Assembly (NCBI GenBank): GCA_016342585.1
Contig: JAEINK010000008.1
Location: 1 to 64,000, forward strand
DNA from: Spirochaetales bacterium
GTDB taxonomy: Bacteria > Spirochaetota > Spirochaetia > UBA9216
Direction: 5' to 3'
Length of the DNA: 64,000 nt
A model generated the notes under the pieces. It saw only the letters and a program-made list of their open reading frames with translations, was not told where the DNA came from and did no database searches. Made by a program: the position numbers and the translations under genes. Positions 33,750 through 43,131 of the stretch are shown here, in pieces (the first letter of the stretch is position 1; each line of letters opens with the position of its first letter).

Positions 33750-35675
33750 ATGCGTATTGGAAAGAAATTAAACTTTCTGATTATAGGTATAATTATATCC
33801 ATGATCATTGTTGTCGGAATTTTTGCAATTATTTATATGCCCACTGTTAAAATGCGGGTAGAGAAGGATTCCTTATTTAAATTGGATTCTGCCATTTCTG
33901 AACTTCGGGCCGATATCAATAATGTACCTTTGGCCGCCTTTGATTCGGGAATGGAGAAGGTTGTGCTTAGCCATGATAGTCTCGTCCAGCAATTTGCATT
34001 GCTAAATGAGGTAAAAAATCTTAATAAGGATGAAAAAATTGCTTCAGCTCTTCATATCATGGAACAGCTTTACTCTTTGGGCGAAGATAACTATAAAAAC
34101 CTGATAAAGTACTCAGAAAATGTACGATCAGACTTGAAGGAAGTCCTGTATTCAAGCCAACTCATGCTGATAGAAACAAAATCCTCTCCCTTCCTGCTCC
34201 GATCCGAAAGAAGAGATGAAATCGAAGGAAATGTGGATGTTTTTCTTTCATCAATCTCCATCCTCAATTCGAATCTATCTTCAAATCATTCGGTATTTGA
34301 AGAACAGTTTGCTTTAATAAACAGGATTATCAATCAAAAAGAGAGAAATGCCTTTTTGATTGGGATAATTACTATCATCCTTGTGGCTGCCGGTGCATTA
34401 GCAGGCGCGATGTACATCACAAGGAAAATTGTAGGAAATCTTAATAAGGCAGGCCTGGGGATAAGAAAAATGAGTTCCGGTGATATTACCTACGAATTTG
34501 ATACCAGTCTCAACGACGAAATCGGGGAACTTGGTGCCAACCTGAATACATTGTCATTGAGTTTGAAAGATGCTTTTAATTCAATGAAAAAGGGTTCCAA
34601 TGAAGGTGTGGCTCTCAAGGAGGAGCTTATAGCCTCTGCCGATGAAACATCAGTAGCAGCAAGACAGATAGCGGGTTCAAGCCAGGCCATTGAAAACAAA
34701 TTCAAGGAGCTGCTCGAGAAGGTTGGCGGGGCCTCTGTGGCAAACAACCTGATGAAGAGCAGCATTAATCACCTGGAAGAGTACGTTCAGGACCAGACGG
34801 CCATGGTTGAGGAATCAACATCGGCCGTAACCGAGATGATAAGTTCAATCAATAATGTGGCAGATATTGCGTCCAAAAAACAGGCAGCCACGGGAGCCCT
34901 CGTAAAAACGGCAGAATCCGGCGGCAGCAAACTCAATACAACAACATCCGAGATAAACAAAATAACAGCCAATCTGGACGAAATAAAAGGGACCGCCTCG
35001 ATTATTCAGCAGATAGCAAGCCAGACCAACCTCCTTGCCATGAATGCGGCTATTGAAGCAGCCCATGCAGGGGATGCCGGTAGAGGATTTGCCGTCGTTG
35101 CCGATGAAATAAGAAAACTCGCCGAAGCCTCTTCCAGGAATTCCAAACAGATAAGCGGCGTTCTTAAAGAAGTGGTAACACGGATTGAATCTGCATCTCA
35201 ATCCAGTAAGGAGACTCAGGAAGCCTTCAGGGAGATAGACGCGGAAATAAATTCCGTATCCCAATCCTTAAATGAAATATCCTCGAGTATGGATGAACTG
35301 AATGTGGGAGGTAAGCAGATCCTTGAGGCCATGACCAGCCTGCAGGAGGTATCGACCAAGGTAAATCATGGGAGTACGGATATGAAAGATGCATCCGATC
35401 AGGTGAGCCTTGCTATAAATACAGTCTCCGGGGTAACGAAAGAGGTTTCAGGAAGTGCAACCGAAATCAATATTGGCATTACAGAGGTAAGCGGGGCCAT
35501 GATGCTGGTAACGGATCTTTCCAATAAACTTGGAAAGATTACAGATCAGCTTGAGACACAGGCCGGAAAATTCAACACGGAATCCAAGGAAGAGATTGAC
35601 GTAGAATTAACCGCCCCCCTGCCTTCTGACGAGATGATACTTCCCGCAGGAGAAAGTGAAACGGTGGATATATAA
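33750..35675 (+). CDS. Methyl-accepting chemotaxis protein
   Basis: A 641-residue chemoreceptor. The first span is near the N-terminus ([22 protein letters not shown]). A helical periplasmic sensor of about 170 residues follows, then a second span ([22 protein letters not shown]), a HAMP domain and the cytoplasmic signalling domain. The hairpin tip [42 protein letters not shown] binds CheA/CheW. There is no C-terminal CheR-docking pentapeptide. GGGGAGG lies before ATG 33750; the frame from 33717 would start upstream of it. No ligand-binding family is recognised for the sensor. Confidence 0.92.
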   Translation: MRIGKKLNFLIIGIIISMIIVVGIFAIIYMPTVKMRVEKDSLFKLDSAISELRADINNVPLAAFDSGMEKVVLSHDSLVQQFALLNEVKNLNKDEKIASALHIMEQLYSLGEDNYKNLIKYSENVRSDLKEVLYSSQLMLIETKSSPFLLRSERRDEIEGNVDVFLSSISILNSNLSSNHSVFEEQFALINRIINQKERNAFLIGIITIILVAAGALAGAMYITRKIVGNLNKAGLGIRKMSSGDITYEFDTSLNDEIGELGANLNTLSLSLKDAFNSMKKGSNEGVALKEELIASADETSVAARQIAGSSQAIENKFKELLEKVGGASVANNLMKSSINHLEEYVQDQTAMVEESTSAVTEMISSINNVADIASKKQAATGALVKTAESGGSKLNTTTSEINKITANLDEIKGTASIIQQIASQTNLLAMNAAIEAAHAGDAGRGFAVVADEIRKLAEASSRNSKQISGVLKEVVTRIESASQSSKETQEAFREIDAEINSVSQSLNEISSSMDELNVGGKQILEAMTSLQEVSTKVNHGSTDMKDASDQVSLAINTVSGVTKEVSGSATEINIGITEVSGAMMLVTDLSNKLGKITDQLETQAGKFNTESKEEIDVELTAPLPSDEMILPAGESETVDI

Positions 35676-35681
35676 GATTCT

Positions 35682-36527
35682 TTAAAAACCGCGAAGTTCG
35701 GTGCTGCTTCTGGCAGGCAGGCCTTCCCGTGGCTTCCTCTTCAATATGAGATACTGAAGATCATGCTGTTCACAGAACTCACGTTTTTCGGGTTTATCGC
35801 CATCTTCGTTAACCGCATAGATATCCGGTTTTACAATGGCAATTTCGGGTTCGGCATCCATCCAGCCGGAACCGGTAGAAATAAGTGACTGCTTTACATA
35901 CTTCATTGAATCGATAATAAAGAGCCTTTCATCCTCCTTGAAAAGAGGATGGGAATCTCCTTTCAGGAGTCCTACGTTTTTATCACTCCCGATAACCACA
36001 TAAAGGTCACCATAATCGGAAACTTCTTCGAAAAATCGAATATGCCCGGTATGAAAAAGATCATAACAACCGGTAACAAGGACCTTTCTCCCTGTTTTTT
36101 GTTCATTTCGCCCGAGATCCGCCAAATCGGGATAATCAGGATACCCCTGAAGGTCCGAAGCTTTACACAGTCTGTATTCAAGACCGTTTGTTTTGGCAAA
36201 ATCACGCTTCCCCCGTGTATCTTCATTATCTTTCACAAACCAGAGCCCTCCCACCGGACTCTCTCCTGATGAATGAATTTCAGAGACAGGAAGCGTATCG
36301 TCAGACCAGGATTCTGGAACAACAACCCTTTCTATGTAGCGTACAGATTCGGTAAAATAGGTCCTCTCATCCAAAGAAAACTTTGGCTTCTTACCACTCT
36401 CTTTAATTATATCTTTATCACCTTTCAGGAATAGAGTAACTTTTCCAAGCCTCGCCGCTTCCTGAAAAAAACGCAGGGTGTCTCCCCTTGTTGAATCAAA
36501 GGCTCCGGAAATATAAACCTGTTGCAT
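35682..36527 (-). CDS. Tandem cytidylyltransferase-like protein
   Basis: Two copies of a nucleotidyltransferase fold. The C-terminal copy (about 148-281) has the full start VLVTGCYDLFHTGHIRFFEEV with the HxGH catalytic motif, as in glycerol-3-phosphate and heptose-1-phosphate nucleotidyltransferases. The N-terminal copy (1-125) aligns as VYISGAFDSTRGDTLRFFQEA, where HxGH is replaced by RGDT, so it is probably inactive or regulatory. The active half should join a sugar-1-phosphate or alcohol phosphate to CMP (or another NMP). It is last in the operon with a GHMP kinase-like gene and a GDP-mannose 3,5-epimerase-like gene, suggesting activation of a sugar. Substrate unknown. Confidence 0.75.
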   Translation of the reverse strand: MQQVYISGAFDSTRGDTLRFFQEAARLGKVTLFLKGDKDIIKESGKKPKFSLDERTYFTESVRYIERVVVPESWSDDTLPVSEIHSSGESPVGGLWFVKDNEDTRGKRDFAKTNGLEYRLCKASDLQGYPDYPDLADLGRNEQKTGRKVLVTGCYDLFHTGHIRFFEEVSDYGDLYVVIGSDKNVGLLKGDSHPLFKEDERLFIIDSMKYVKQSLISTGSGWMDAEPEIAIVKPDIYAVNEDGDKPEKREFCEQHDLQYLILKRKPREGLPARSSTELRGF

Positions 36528-36536
36528 TATTCGCTC

Positions 36537-37352
36537 CTAAAGATTATCAGAAGTTCTTACCCTGACAGCAATCCCGCCGGGGACTTCACCCTCGGCAACA
36601 ACATAGAGATACCCTCCACCGCAGCCGGAATACATGGCCCCGTGAAACTCAGCCTGGTAGGCCTTGAGGATCTCTTTCAAATCCACCGTAAGGGTAGAAT
36701 GGTGCACTATACCGGGCATTAAATTTTCCCAGATATCCATACACCTGTTCATAGACTCACCAAGCTTTGCGGAATCCATCTCCAGGATGGCATCATAGCA
36801 GTCCCGGCCGGTCTGGCCCAGATCACGGACAAGTTCCGGATCAAGGTTTCTGGTCTCCAGAGGATTATACCCGGCAGGTCTTGGACAGACAGGAACCATT
36901 TTTACATGCTGTTCAAGCCACCTGGCGACCCTTTCATCATTGTTATTCTCAACATGGACAGGAAAATACCCCCCCTCATGCTGGATCGAATAATCAATCC
37001 GGCTGACACCTGTGTAGATCAGTCCTACCATATCCTGAGATCCCGATGGTTCTGAAAGCCCCTGATTCTCAGCACGATAAAGCTCCTTCACAAGCGTTTC
37101 CGGATTTCCTTCAGGAATTTCATCACCCCATATCTTCCGTGCGATCTTCCGTGAACTGGTAGCCATCCCGCATCGATCCATGAACCTGAAATCGGGATGG
37201 ATGTTCACAACCACCATGGAGCCGGTCGGATCGGGATTGATCCCGGAGACAAAAGGCTGATCTATCCACCCTCCGGCAAATGCCATACGGTAGGGAATTC
37301 CCCCCACCGCATCGGCTATGCAGGAGATTTTACTCTCTTGCTTACTATTCAT
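36537..37352 (-). CDS. GHMP kinase-like sugar kinase (compact form)
   Basis: The 271-residue protein has the N-terminal GHMP pattern GIPYRMAFAGGWIDQP, a modified phosphate loop CGMATSSRKIARKIWG in place of GLGSSSA, PSGSQDMVGLIYTGVSRIDY resembling the GGKQDQYAAAYGG region of heptose-7-phosphate and fucose kinases, and the C-terminal GAMYSGCGGGYLYVVAE resembling GAKLLGAGGGG. It is shorter than usual (about 330) and lacks much of the ordinary motif 2 region, so kinase activity is not certain. It sits 9 nt before the nucleotidyltransferase gene and 3 nt after the epimerase gene. Confidence 0.68.
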   Translation of the reverse strand: MNSKQESKISCIADAVGGIPYRMAFAGGWIDQPFVSGINPDPTGSMVVVNIHPDFRFMDRCGMATSSRKIARKIWGDEIPEGNPETLVKELYRAENQGLSEPSGSQDMVGLIYTGVSRIDYSIQHEGGYFPVHVENNNDERVARWLEQHVKMVPVCPRPAGYNPLETRNLDPELVRDLGQTGRDCYDAILEMDSAKLGESMNRCMDIWENLMPGIVHHSTLTVDLKEILKAYQAEFHGAMYSGCGGGYLYVVAEGEVPGGIAVRVRTSDNL

Positions 37353-37355
37353 GAT

Positions 37356-38363
37356 CTAACTGACTGTCCTTTTTCCAGCCTTCCTGTCGGAATACTGTTT
37401 GGATATCCAGGTATAGGTCTTTGCCACACCTTCACTGAAAGGGGTGGACGGTTCCCAGTCAAGTTTGGATTTTATGAAAGTGTTGTCCGAATTTCGGCCG
37501 GCAACACCCTTGGGAGCATCGAGCTTATAATTTCTCTTCATCTTTTCACCGGCTACGGATTCAACATGATCAACAAGCTCATTTACGGAAATCAGCTCTG
37601 AAGAACCAAGGTTAACTGGTGTGGCGATCAGCTCTTCACAATGGGTGATCATATCAATTCCCTTAACACAGTCATCGATATACATATAACTTCTTGTCTG
37701 TGAGCCGTCACCCCAGATTTCCATCTCTTTTGAACCATCATCAACGGCCTGGATTACCTTCCGGCAAAGGGCGGCAGGAGCTTTCTCGCGACCACCGTCC
37801 CAGGTACCAAAAGGTCCGTAAACATTGTGGAATCGTGCAATAAAGGTTTTCATACCCTTTTCAGCCCAGTACTCTTCACAGAACATTTCTGATAGAAGCT
37901 TCTCCCATCCATAGCCCCTTTCAGCCATGGCAGGATAGGCATCGCTCTCTTTGAGGGCAACAACATCCGGCGATTTTTGGAGGTCGGTATTATAAGCACA
38001 GGCACTCGAAGAGAAGAAGTATCTCTCTGCCCCGGCGTTGTAGGCGGCTTCGATCATATGTGTATTGATCAAAATGGATCTGAGACAATCAACCCTGTTA
38101 TTTTCAATAAACCCCATACCACCCATATCAGCAGCGAGGTTATATACTTCTTTGGCACCCTCGACAGCACGAACACAATTTTCATATTCGCTTACATCCA
38201 TGCAGAGGCTCTCAGCACCTTCTACGACCTGATACCATTCATAGAGGGGTTTTTTATCTACCGCACGGAGATTGGTGAACCCCTTGTCCTTGAAATACCT
38301 TACCAGTGAACCAGCTATAAAGCCTCCGGCTCCGGTAACTACAATAAGACCATCTTTATTCAT
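37356..38363 (-). CDS. GDP-mannose 3,5-epimerase-like NAD-dependent epimerase
   Basis: An extended SDR of 335 residues. Rossmann start VVTGAGGFIAGSLVRYF; then EVYNLAADMGGMGFIENN, SSSACAYNTD, the Tyr/Lys pair in RGYGWEKLLSEMFCEEYW, and FHNVYGPFGTWDGGREKAPAALCRKVI, DGSQTRSYMYIDDCV, GVAGRNSDNTFI. These match the plant GDP-mannose 3',5'-epimerase, especially NLAADMGGMGFI and YGPFGTWxGGREKAPAA. The expected product is GDP-L-galactose (or GDP-L-gulose). ATG 38363 has GGAG 8 nt upstream; the longer frame has no such site. The manC at 4 kb could provide GDP-mannose. Confidence 0.82.
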   Translation of the reverse strand: MNKDGLIVVTGAGGFIAGSLVRYFKDKGFTNLRAVDKKPLYEWYQVVEGAESLCMDVSEYENCVRAVEGAKEVYNLAADMGGMGFIENNRVDCLRSILINTHMIEAAYNAGAERYFFSSSACAYNTDLQKSPDVVALKESDAYPAMAERGYGWEKLLSEMFCEEYWAEKGMKTFIARFHNVYGPFGTWDGGREKAPAALCRKVIQAVDDGSKEMEIWGDGSQTRSYMYIDDCVKGIDMITHCEELIATPVNLGSSELISVNELVDHVESVAGEKMKRNYKLDAPKGVAGRNSDNTFIKSKLDWEPSTPFSEGVAKTYTWISKQYSDRKAGKRTVS

Positions 38364-38422
38364 ATCATTCTCCTTAATACAGATTTCATTGTTTATGTTC
38401 CAAATATTATCCCCGTTAAAGC

Positions 38423-38471
38423 TTGCCCGCAATGCTCATTATGCGTATACTTTATAACGTTATGCGCATAA
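38423..38471. promoter_or_regulatory. Divergent gme/xylR control region with repeated TTATGCG
   Basis: Rightward promoter TTGCCC (38423-38428)-17-TATACT (38446-38451). TTATGCGTATA (38439-38449) overlaps the -10 box, and the perfect 12-bp palindrome TTATGCGCATAA (38460-38471) covers the ATG at 38462. The two are spaced 21 bp start to start, two helical turns, as expected for a dimeric AraC-type regulator that controls itself. Confidence 0.6.
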
Positions 38472-39685
38472 AACCAAAAAAACAGAAGAAAATTGCCCTC
38501 TGCATGGGGATAAATGATTACTTTGAACATGGAATTGCCCGCGGCATAGTAAGGTATTCAAAACAGCAGGAAGAGTGGAAGCTTTCCGGATACGGATGGA
38601 TGTTCGGAGGGATCGACGATCTGACAGCCTGGGATGGAGATGGCATCATAACACGTGCTGAATCGCCTGAAGATGCTGACAAACTGTCAAGCCTTGGCAT
38701 ACCGGTTGTCGATGTGGCAGGCGCTTATACGGATGCGGGTTTTCATATGGTGTTAAACGATGATTTTCAGACAGGAAAAAAGGCGGGTCTCTACCTGAAG
38801 AGCTGCGGATTTATCAACCTGGCATACTGCGGTGTAGAGAAAGTATCCTGGTCACAAAAAAGAGTAGAAGGATTTCTGTCAGGCTGCCTGAACACCGGAT
38901 ATGACAACAGGAGCCTGCCTCCTGATGCCAGCGCTGAAGGCAAAAAAAAGGTTCCTGAACAAAATCTCCCGATATTTGAACGGTCATTAAGCTGGTGGGA
39001 GAATTTAGAAACCTCCGGGGCCTTAAACCAGTGGCTTTCGGATCTGCCGAAACCAGTCGGAATATTCGCCTGTAACGATACGGCAGGGGTTAAGATCGCA
39101 GGGATTTGCCGGAACTTGAATATTGCTGTACCTGAAGAGGTGGCTGTCCTTGGTGTCGATAACGAGGATATCCTCTGTGAATTGTCAAATCCCTCCCTTT
39201 CATCCATACAGTTGGACTGTGAAGAGATCGGGTTCAGGGCCGCAGAGCTTCTGGACACCCTCCTCCTCCGTGAAGAACCCGGAAGAAAGTGGATATCAGA
39301 AGTGCAAATTCCACCTGGAGAACTGATCGAAAGGGATACAACCAGAACATTCGTATGCCCGGATCCCGTCGTCAGAGAGGCTGTTAATTATATACGGAGA
39401 AACTTCCAGAGTAATCTTCAGGTTATCCATGTGGCAGACCATGTAAATTCATCCAGAAGAGGTCTGGAGGTGAAATTCAGGAAGTCTCTGGATAGGACAA
39501 TTAACACTCTTATTATGGAAGCAAGAATGAATCACATAAAAAAACAGCTTGTTTCAACCGAGAAAACCATGGAGACCCTGGCAGAAGAATCTGGATACGG
39601 TTCTATTCAACGGTTCCACAGCGGCTTCAAAAAAGAAACAGGAATAACCCCGGGACAATACCGGAACAGAAATCGAAGAGGTTGA
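38462..39685 (+). CDS. XylR-type regulator (LacI-like sensor plus AraC helix-turn-helix)
   Basis: A 407-residue regulator. Residues 10-280 are a periplasmic-binding-protein-like sugar domain (KKIALCMGINDYFEHGIARGIVRYSK; GIFACNDTAGVKIAGICRNLNIAVPEEVAVLGVDNEDILCELSNPSLSSIQLD, as in XylR of E. coli). Residues 300-407 are an AraC-type double helix-turn-helix (REAVNYIRRNFQSNLQVIHVADHVNSSRRGLEVKFRK, ESGYGSIQRFHSGFKKETGITPGQYR). Start at ATG 38462 lies in a palindrome and has no ribosome binding site. It is divergent from the nucleotide-sugar operon, an odd partner for a catabolic-type regulator. Confidence 0.9.
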   Translation: MRIKPKKQKKIALCMGINDYFEHGIARGIVRYSKQQEEWKLSGYGWMFGGIDDLTAWDGDGIITRAESPEDADKLSSLGIPVVDVAGAYTDAGFHMVLNDDFQTGKKAGLYLKSCGFINLAYCGVEKVSWSQKRVEGFLSGCLNTGYDNRSLPPDASAEGKKKVPEQNLPIFERSLSWWENLETSGALNQWLSDLPKPVGIFACNDTAGVKIAGICRNLNIAVPEEVAVLGVDNEDILCELSNPSLSSIQLDCEEIGFRAAELLDTLLLREEPGRKWISEVQIPPGELIERDTTRTFVCPDPVVREAVNYIRRNFQSNLQVIHVADHVNSSRRGLEVKFRKSLDRTINTLIMEARMNHIKKQLVSTEKTMETLAEESGYGSIQRFHSGFKKETGITPGQYRNRNRRG

Positions 39686-39757
39686 ATCGCGACTTGAAAT
39701 TACAACCTTAAGCCACGGGCTCGAAATTATAAAACATTCGATTTATAGAATAACCTC

Positions 39758-39766
39758 TGCTATAAT
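39758..39766 (+). promoter_or_regulatory. Extended -10 promoter of the YesN-type regulator
   Basis: TGC-TATAAT ends 6 nt before ATG 39773, so the predicted +1 is the A of ATG. There is no Shine-Dalgarno, and the -35 match is weak. Confidence 0.6.
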
Positions 39767-39772
39767 ACCTGC

Positions 39773-41350
39773 ATGTCAGACCGAATCTATAAACTCATGA
39801 TAGTCGATGATGAAGCAATCATAAGGGAAGGGATTACCCGAAAAATCTCCTGGGGAGAAAACGGCTTTGAGCTGGCAGGGACCTTTGAACATGGCTTGGC
39901 GGCCCTTGAATACATTCATGACAATCCTGTGGATGTGGTGATCAGCGATATCAATATGCCAAGGATGGATGGCCTTGAATTGAGCAGGGAACTGGCCCGG
40001 AATTACCCTCACATCACAGTACTCCTCCTTACGGGATACGATGATTTCGAATACGCCAAGGAGGCGGTCCGGAATCAGGTTCGGGAATTCCTTTTAAAAC
40101 CAATTACAGCTAAAGAACTGCAGGAGGTTCTGGCCCGGATCAGAGCCGAACTTGAAAAGGTCAGTGAGAAAAACAGGGAAGATGAGGAGATGAAAAAAAG
40201 GCTTGAAGAGAGTTTCCCCCTCCTTCGTGAAAGGTTTCTGAACAGGCTTGTCGGTGGAAAACTAACCGAAGAGATTATTGAAAAGCGTAGTCACTATTTA
40301 GGCTGGAAGAACCTTCAGAAGTGCTATCAGCTCCTTGCCATCAGTATACCCCTCTCCTGGGATACCATTCATATCATTTCACTCTCCGAATTCCTTAAGT
40401 CAATTATAGCTCCGGAAGATGAAGTCTTTACCGACAGGGAAGACAACCTGCTTATTCTGCTTCAGGGCAGGGAGATTGAACCCTTAAATATCCGCTCACG
40501 GAGGATAGCCGAGGAAGCCTTCCTGAGGGTCTTCGACTATGAAAAAGAGCAAATCAGTGTGGGGTGTGGAGAGATCGTTGAACACCTGGATCAACTCCCA
40601 GGCTCATACAGGGGAGCCTTCAACGCTATGGAGTATTCCAGAGTCATGGGAATCTCCCAGATACTCTCTGCAGCAGAACTCAGTAACAGAGAAAAGATTA
40701 CCCTGGGAGAGTTTAATGAGCTCACACGGAATCTCATTTCCAGTCTTACAGAAGGAAATCGGGAGGACACCCAGAACGCCCTAGAGGCCATATTCACCTG
40801 CCTCAAGGCCCACTACCTTTCAGGACAGGAACTCCCCTTTTACTTTGCAAGGCTTCACTACCTCCTCTATTATTTTGTGGAAGAACTCGATCTTTATACA
40901 GCAGGAGAACCATTTTTCCCCCAGGCCGGGGAAAAGTTCGGCTCCCTCACCGAGGCAAAAACTCTGTTCACAACCATTCTGAATACTATCGATGAGAAAA
41001 TCCATTCAAGACGCCATGATATGGTCATCTCCCGTATGGACAGGGCGAGAAAGATCATATCTGAAGAGTATCAGGACTCAAAGTTCTCTCTTCAGGATAT
41101 CTGCAATAAACTCTACCTTTCGGTGAGCCAGTTCAGCCTGATATTCAAAGAAGGGACAGGACAGACTTTTATTGAGTACCTGACCTCCTATAGGGTGGAA
41201 GAGGCAAAAAAACTGTTAAAAACAACCGATCTGAAGGGATACCAGATAGCCGAAGCTGTGGGCTACACAGACCCACGGTACTTTTCCCTTATATTTAAAA
41301 AACATACAGGGATGACCGCCATGGAATACAGGAAAAGTCTCGAGTCATGA
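39773..41350 (+). CDS. Response regulator, YesN/AraC type
   Basis: The 525-residue protein has an N-terminal receiver domain (LMIVDDEAIIREGI; phospho-acceptor in VVISDINMPRMDG; Lys in FLLKPITAKE), a variable middle (about 130-410) and a C-terminal AraC double helix-turn-helix (YQDSKFSLQDICNKLYLSVSQFSLIFKEGTGQTFIEYL, AVGYTDPRYFSLIFKKHTGMTAMEYR). It should be phosphorylated by the kinase encoded next (4-nt ATGA overlap) and activate the sugar importer downstream. Such pairs control carbohydrate uptake genes in Firmicutes and spirochaetes. Confidence 0.92.
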   Translation: MSDRIYKLMIVDDEAIIREGITRKISWGENGFELAGTFEHGLAALEYIHDNPVDVVISDINMPRMDGLELSRELARNYPHITVLLLTGYDDFEYAKEAVRNQVREFLLKPITAKELQEVLARIRAELEKVSEKNREDEEMKKRLEESFPLLRERFLNRLVGGKLTEEIIEKRSHYLGWKNLQKCYQLLAISIPLSWDTIHIISLSEFLKSIIAPEDEVFTDREDNLLILLQGREIEPLNIRSRRIAEEAFLRVFDYEKEQISVGCGEIVEHLDQLPGSYRGAFNAMEYSRVMGISQILSAAELSNREKITLGEFNELTRNLISSLTEGNREDTQNALEAIFTCLKAHYLSGQELPFYFARLHYLLYYFVEELDLYTAGEPFFPQAGEKFGSLTEAKTLFTTILNTIDEKIHSRRHDMVISRMDRARKIISEEYQDSKFSLQDICNKLYLSVSQFSLIFKEGTGQTFIEYLTSYRVEEAKKLLKTTDLKGYQIAEAVGYTDPRYFSLIFKKHTGMTAMEYRKSLES

Positions 41351-43131
41351 GAAAGCCGTTCTATCTGGGAAGTCTTGAATCACGCATATACACAATTTTC
41401 ACCATCCTGATTTTTTCCACAATACTCATTATGCAGGTTGTCTCCTTCAGATTTACCCTGCAGACCGTCAGAACATCCACCCATGACACGAACAGAACCA
41501 TCCTGAATCAACTGATCAGGCAGATAGACTCCTATATCTCGGGGATGGAAATCATATCCAGGGCTGTTGCCGAGGATACAGAGCTTCTCCATTATCTTGA
41601 AGCTCCGGAAAACAGAACAGGGGAAAACCATCTGATAATCCAGAACAGACTGGCAGACTATATCACCGTAAGGGAAGATATCTCGGATATACTCATAACA
41701 GGCCCCGATTCCATATTCATCTCCTCCAACCAGGATGGAATGATCAATCCATGGGCTTCTATCCAGGAAAAACCATGGTATACCAATGCCGTAGACTCCA
41801 ATGATAAGACGATTGTCTCCACCTCCTATGTTCAGAATACCTTCGAAGGGAAATATTCCTGGGTAGTCTCTTTGAGCCGGGGGATAACCTCCATGGAGGA
41901 CAGCCGCCTTCTTGGTGTTCTTCTGGTTGATTTAAAATTCAACAGGATCAGCCAGCTTTGTCAGTCTTTAATCGGGGGCAGGAAGGGGTACAACTTTATC
42001 ATCGATAGTGAAGGGAATTATATCTACCACCCGAGCCAGCAGCTGGTCTACTCCAATATCAGAACCGAACCGATAGACCCCATCCTGAATCTCCTGGAAG
42101 ATACGGAAAAGACCACCTGGTCTGAGGATGGACGGTACTTCATGATAGAGACATCGGAACTTACCGGCTGGCATGTTGTCAATGTTTCAAGTGAAAGTGA
42201 TATGATATCGGACTGGCGATATGTTCAGACAACCTTTGCCCTGATCGGGCTCATCCTCTTCCTCGTTGTCGGTTTCGCTACAAATCGAATATCTCAGGGC
42301 ATTACCAGACCGGTAAAAAAACTCCTTAAGGTAATGAGAACCGTTGAAACAGGAGAATTTGAGCGGGTAGGTAAAATAGAAGCAAGTGACGAGATTAAAG
42401 AGTTGGCGAAAGAGTATGACATTATGGTCGGGCGGATAAGAGAACTCATGGCCGCCAATGAACGAGAGCATGAACTGAAAAGAAAGAGTGATCTGAAAGC
42501 CCTTCAGGCTCAGATCAATCCACATTTTCTCTATAATACGCTGGACTCTATAATCTGGATGGCAGAAATGGATCAATCTTCCGAGGTTGTGGAAATGACC
42601 TCGGCACTTTCAAAACTCTTCCGTATCAGTATCAGCAAGGGGAGGGAACTCATTCCGATCAGGGATGAATTAGCCCATGTTCAGTCTTATCTGACAATTC
42701 AGAAAATGCGATACAGGGATAAATTCAAATATCTCCTGGATATCGATCCGGAACTTTACGATTTTACCACCTTAAAGATAACCCTCCAGCCATTGGTCGA
42801 AAACTCCATCTACCATGGAATCAAGGAAATTGATCATGAAGGGTTTATAAAGATATCCGGGTGGGAAGAGGGGGATTCGATCATCCTGGAAGTTGCCGAT
42901 AATGGCAGAGGGATGGACGAAAATCAGCTGAGAGAGATGATCGAAGGCATTGAAATTCCCCCGGAAGAGAGATCAAGATTCTCTAAACAGGGGATGGGAG
43001 TCAGCAACATCCATGCGAGGATCAGGATATACTTTGGAAATGAGTACGGCCTTACCTGTAAAAGCAGTCCGGAAAACGGTACAATTATCCAGGTAAAAAT
43101 CCCGAAAACACCAAGAGAGGCGGCGGTATGA
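41347..43131 (+). CDS. Sensor histidine kinase, YesM/LytS type
   Basis: A 594-residue membrane kinase. Span 1 is at about 15-35 (IYTIFTILIFSTILIMQVVSF). A Cache-like extracellular sensor of about 250 residues contains YTNAVDSNDKTIVSTSYV and YNFIIDSEGNYIYHPSQ. Span 2 is about 296-316. A HAMP linker follows, then His_kinase with LKALQAQINPHFLYNTLDSIIW (phospho-acceptor His) and an HATPase with LQPLVENSIYHGI and DNGRGMDE. It overlaps the regulator gene upstream and the binding-protein gene downstream by 4 nt each, so the three form one sensing unit. Confidence 0.92.
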   Translation: MRKPFYLGSLESRIYTIFTILIFSTILIMQVVSFRFTLQTVRTSTHDTNRTILNQLIRQIDSYISGMEIISRAVAEDTELLHYLEAPENRTGENHLIIQNRLADYITVREDISDILITGPDSIFISSNQDGMINPWASIQEKPWYTNAVDSNDKTIVSTSYVQNTFEGKYSWVVSLSRGITSMEDSRLLGVLLVDLKFNRISQLCQSLIGGRKGYNFIIDSEGNYIYHPSQQLVYSNIRTEPIDPILNLLEDTEKTTWSEDGRYFMIETSELTGWHVVNVSSESDMISDWRYVQTTFALIGLILFLVVGFATNRISQGITRPVKKLLKVMRTVETGEFERVGKIEASDEIKELAKEYDIMVGRIRELMAANEREHELKRKSDLKALQAQINPHFLYNTLDSIIWMAEMDQSSEVVEMTSALSKLFRISISKGRELIPIRDELAHVQSYLTIQKMRYRDKFKYLLDIDPELYDFTTLKITLQPLVENSIYHGIKEIDHEGFIKISGWEEGDSIILEVADNGRGMDENQLREMIEGIEIPPEERSRFSKQGMGVSNIHARIRIYFGNEYGLTCKSSPENGTIIQVKIPKTPREAAV

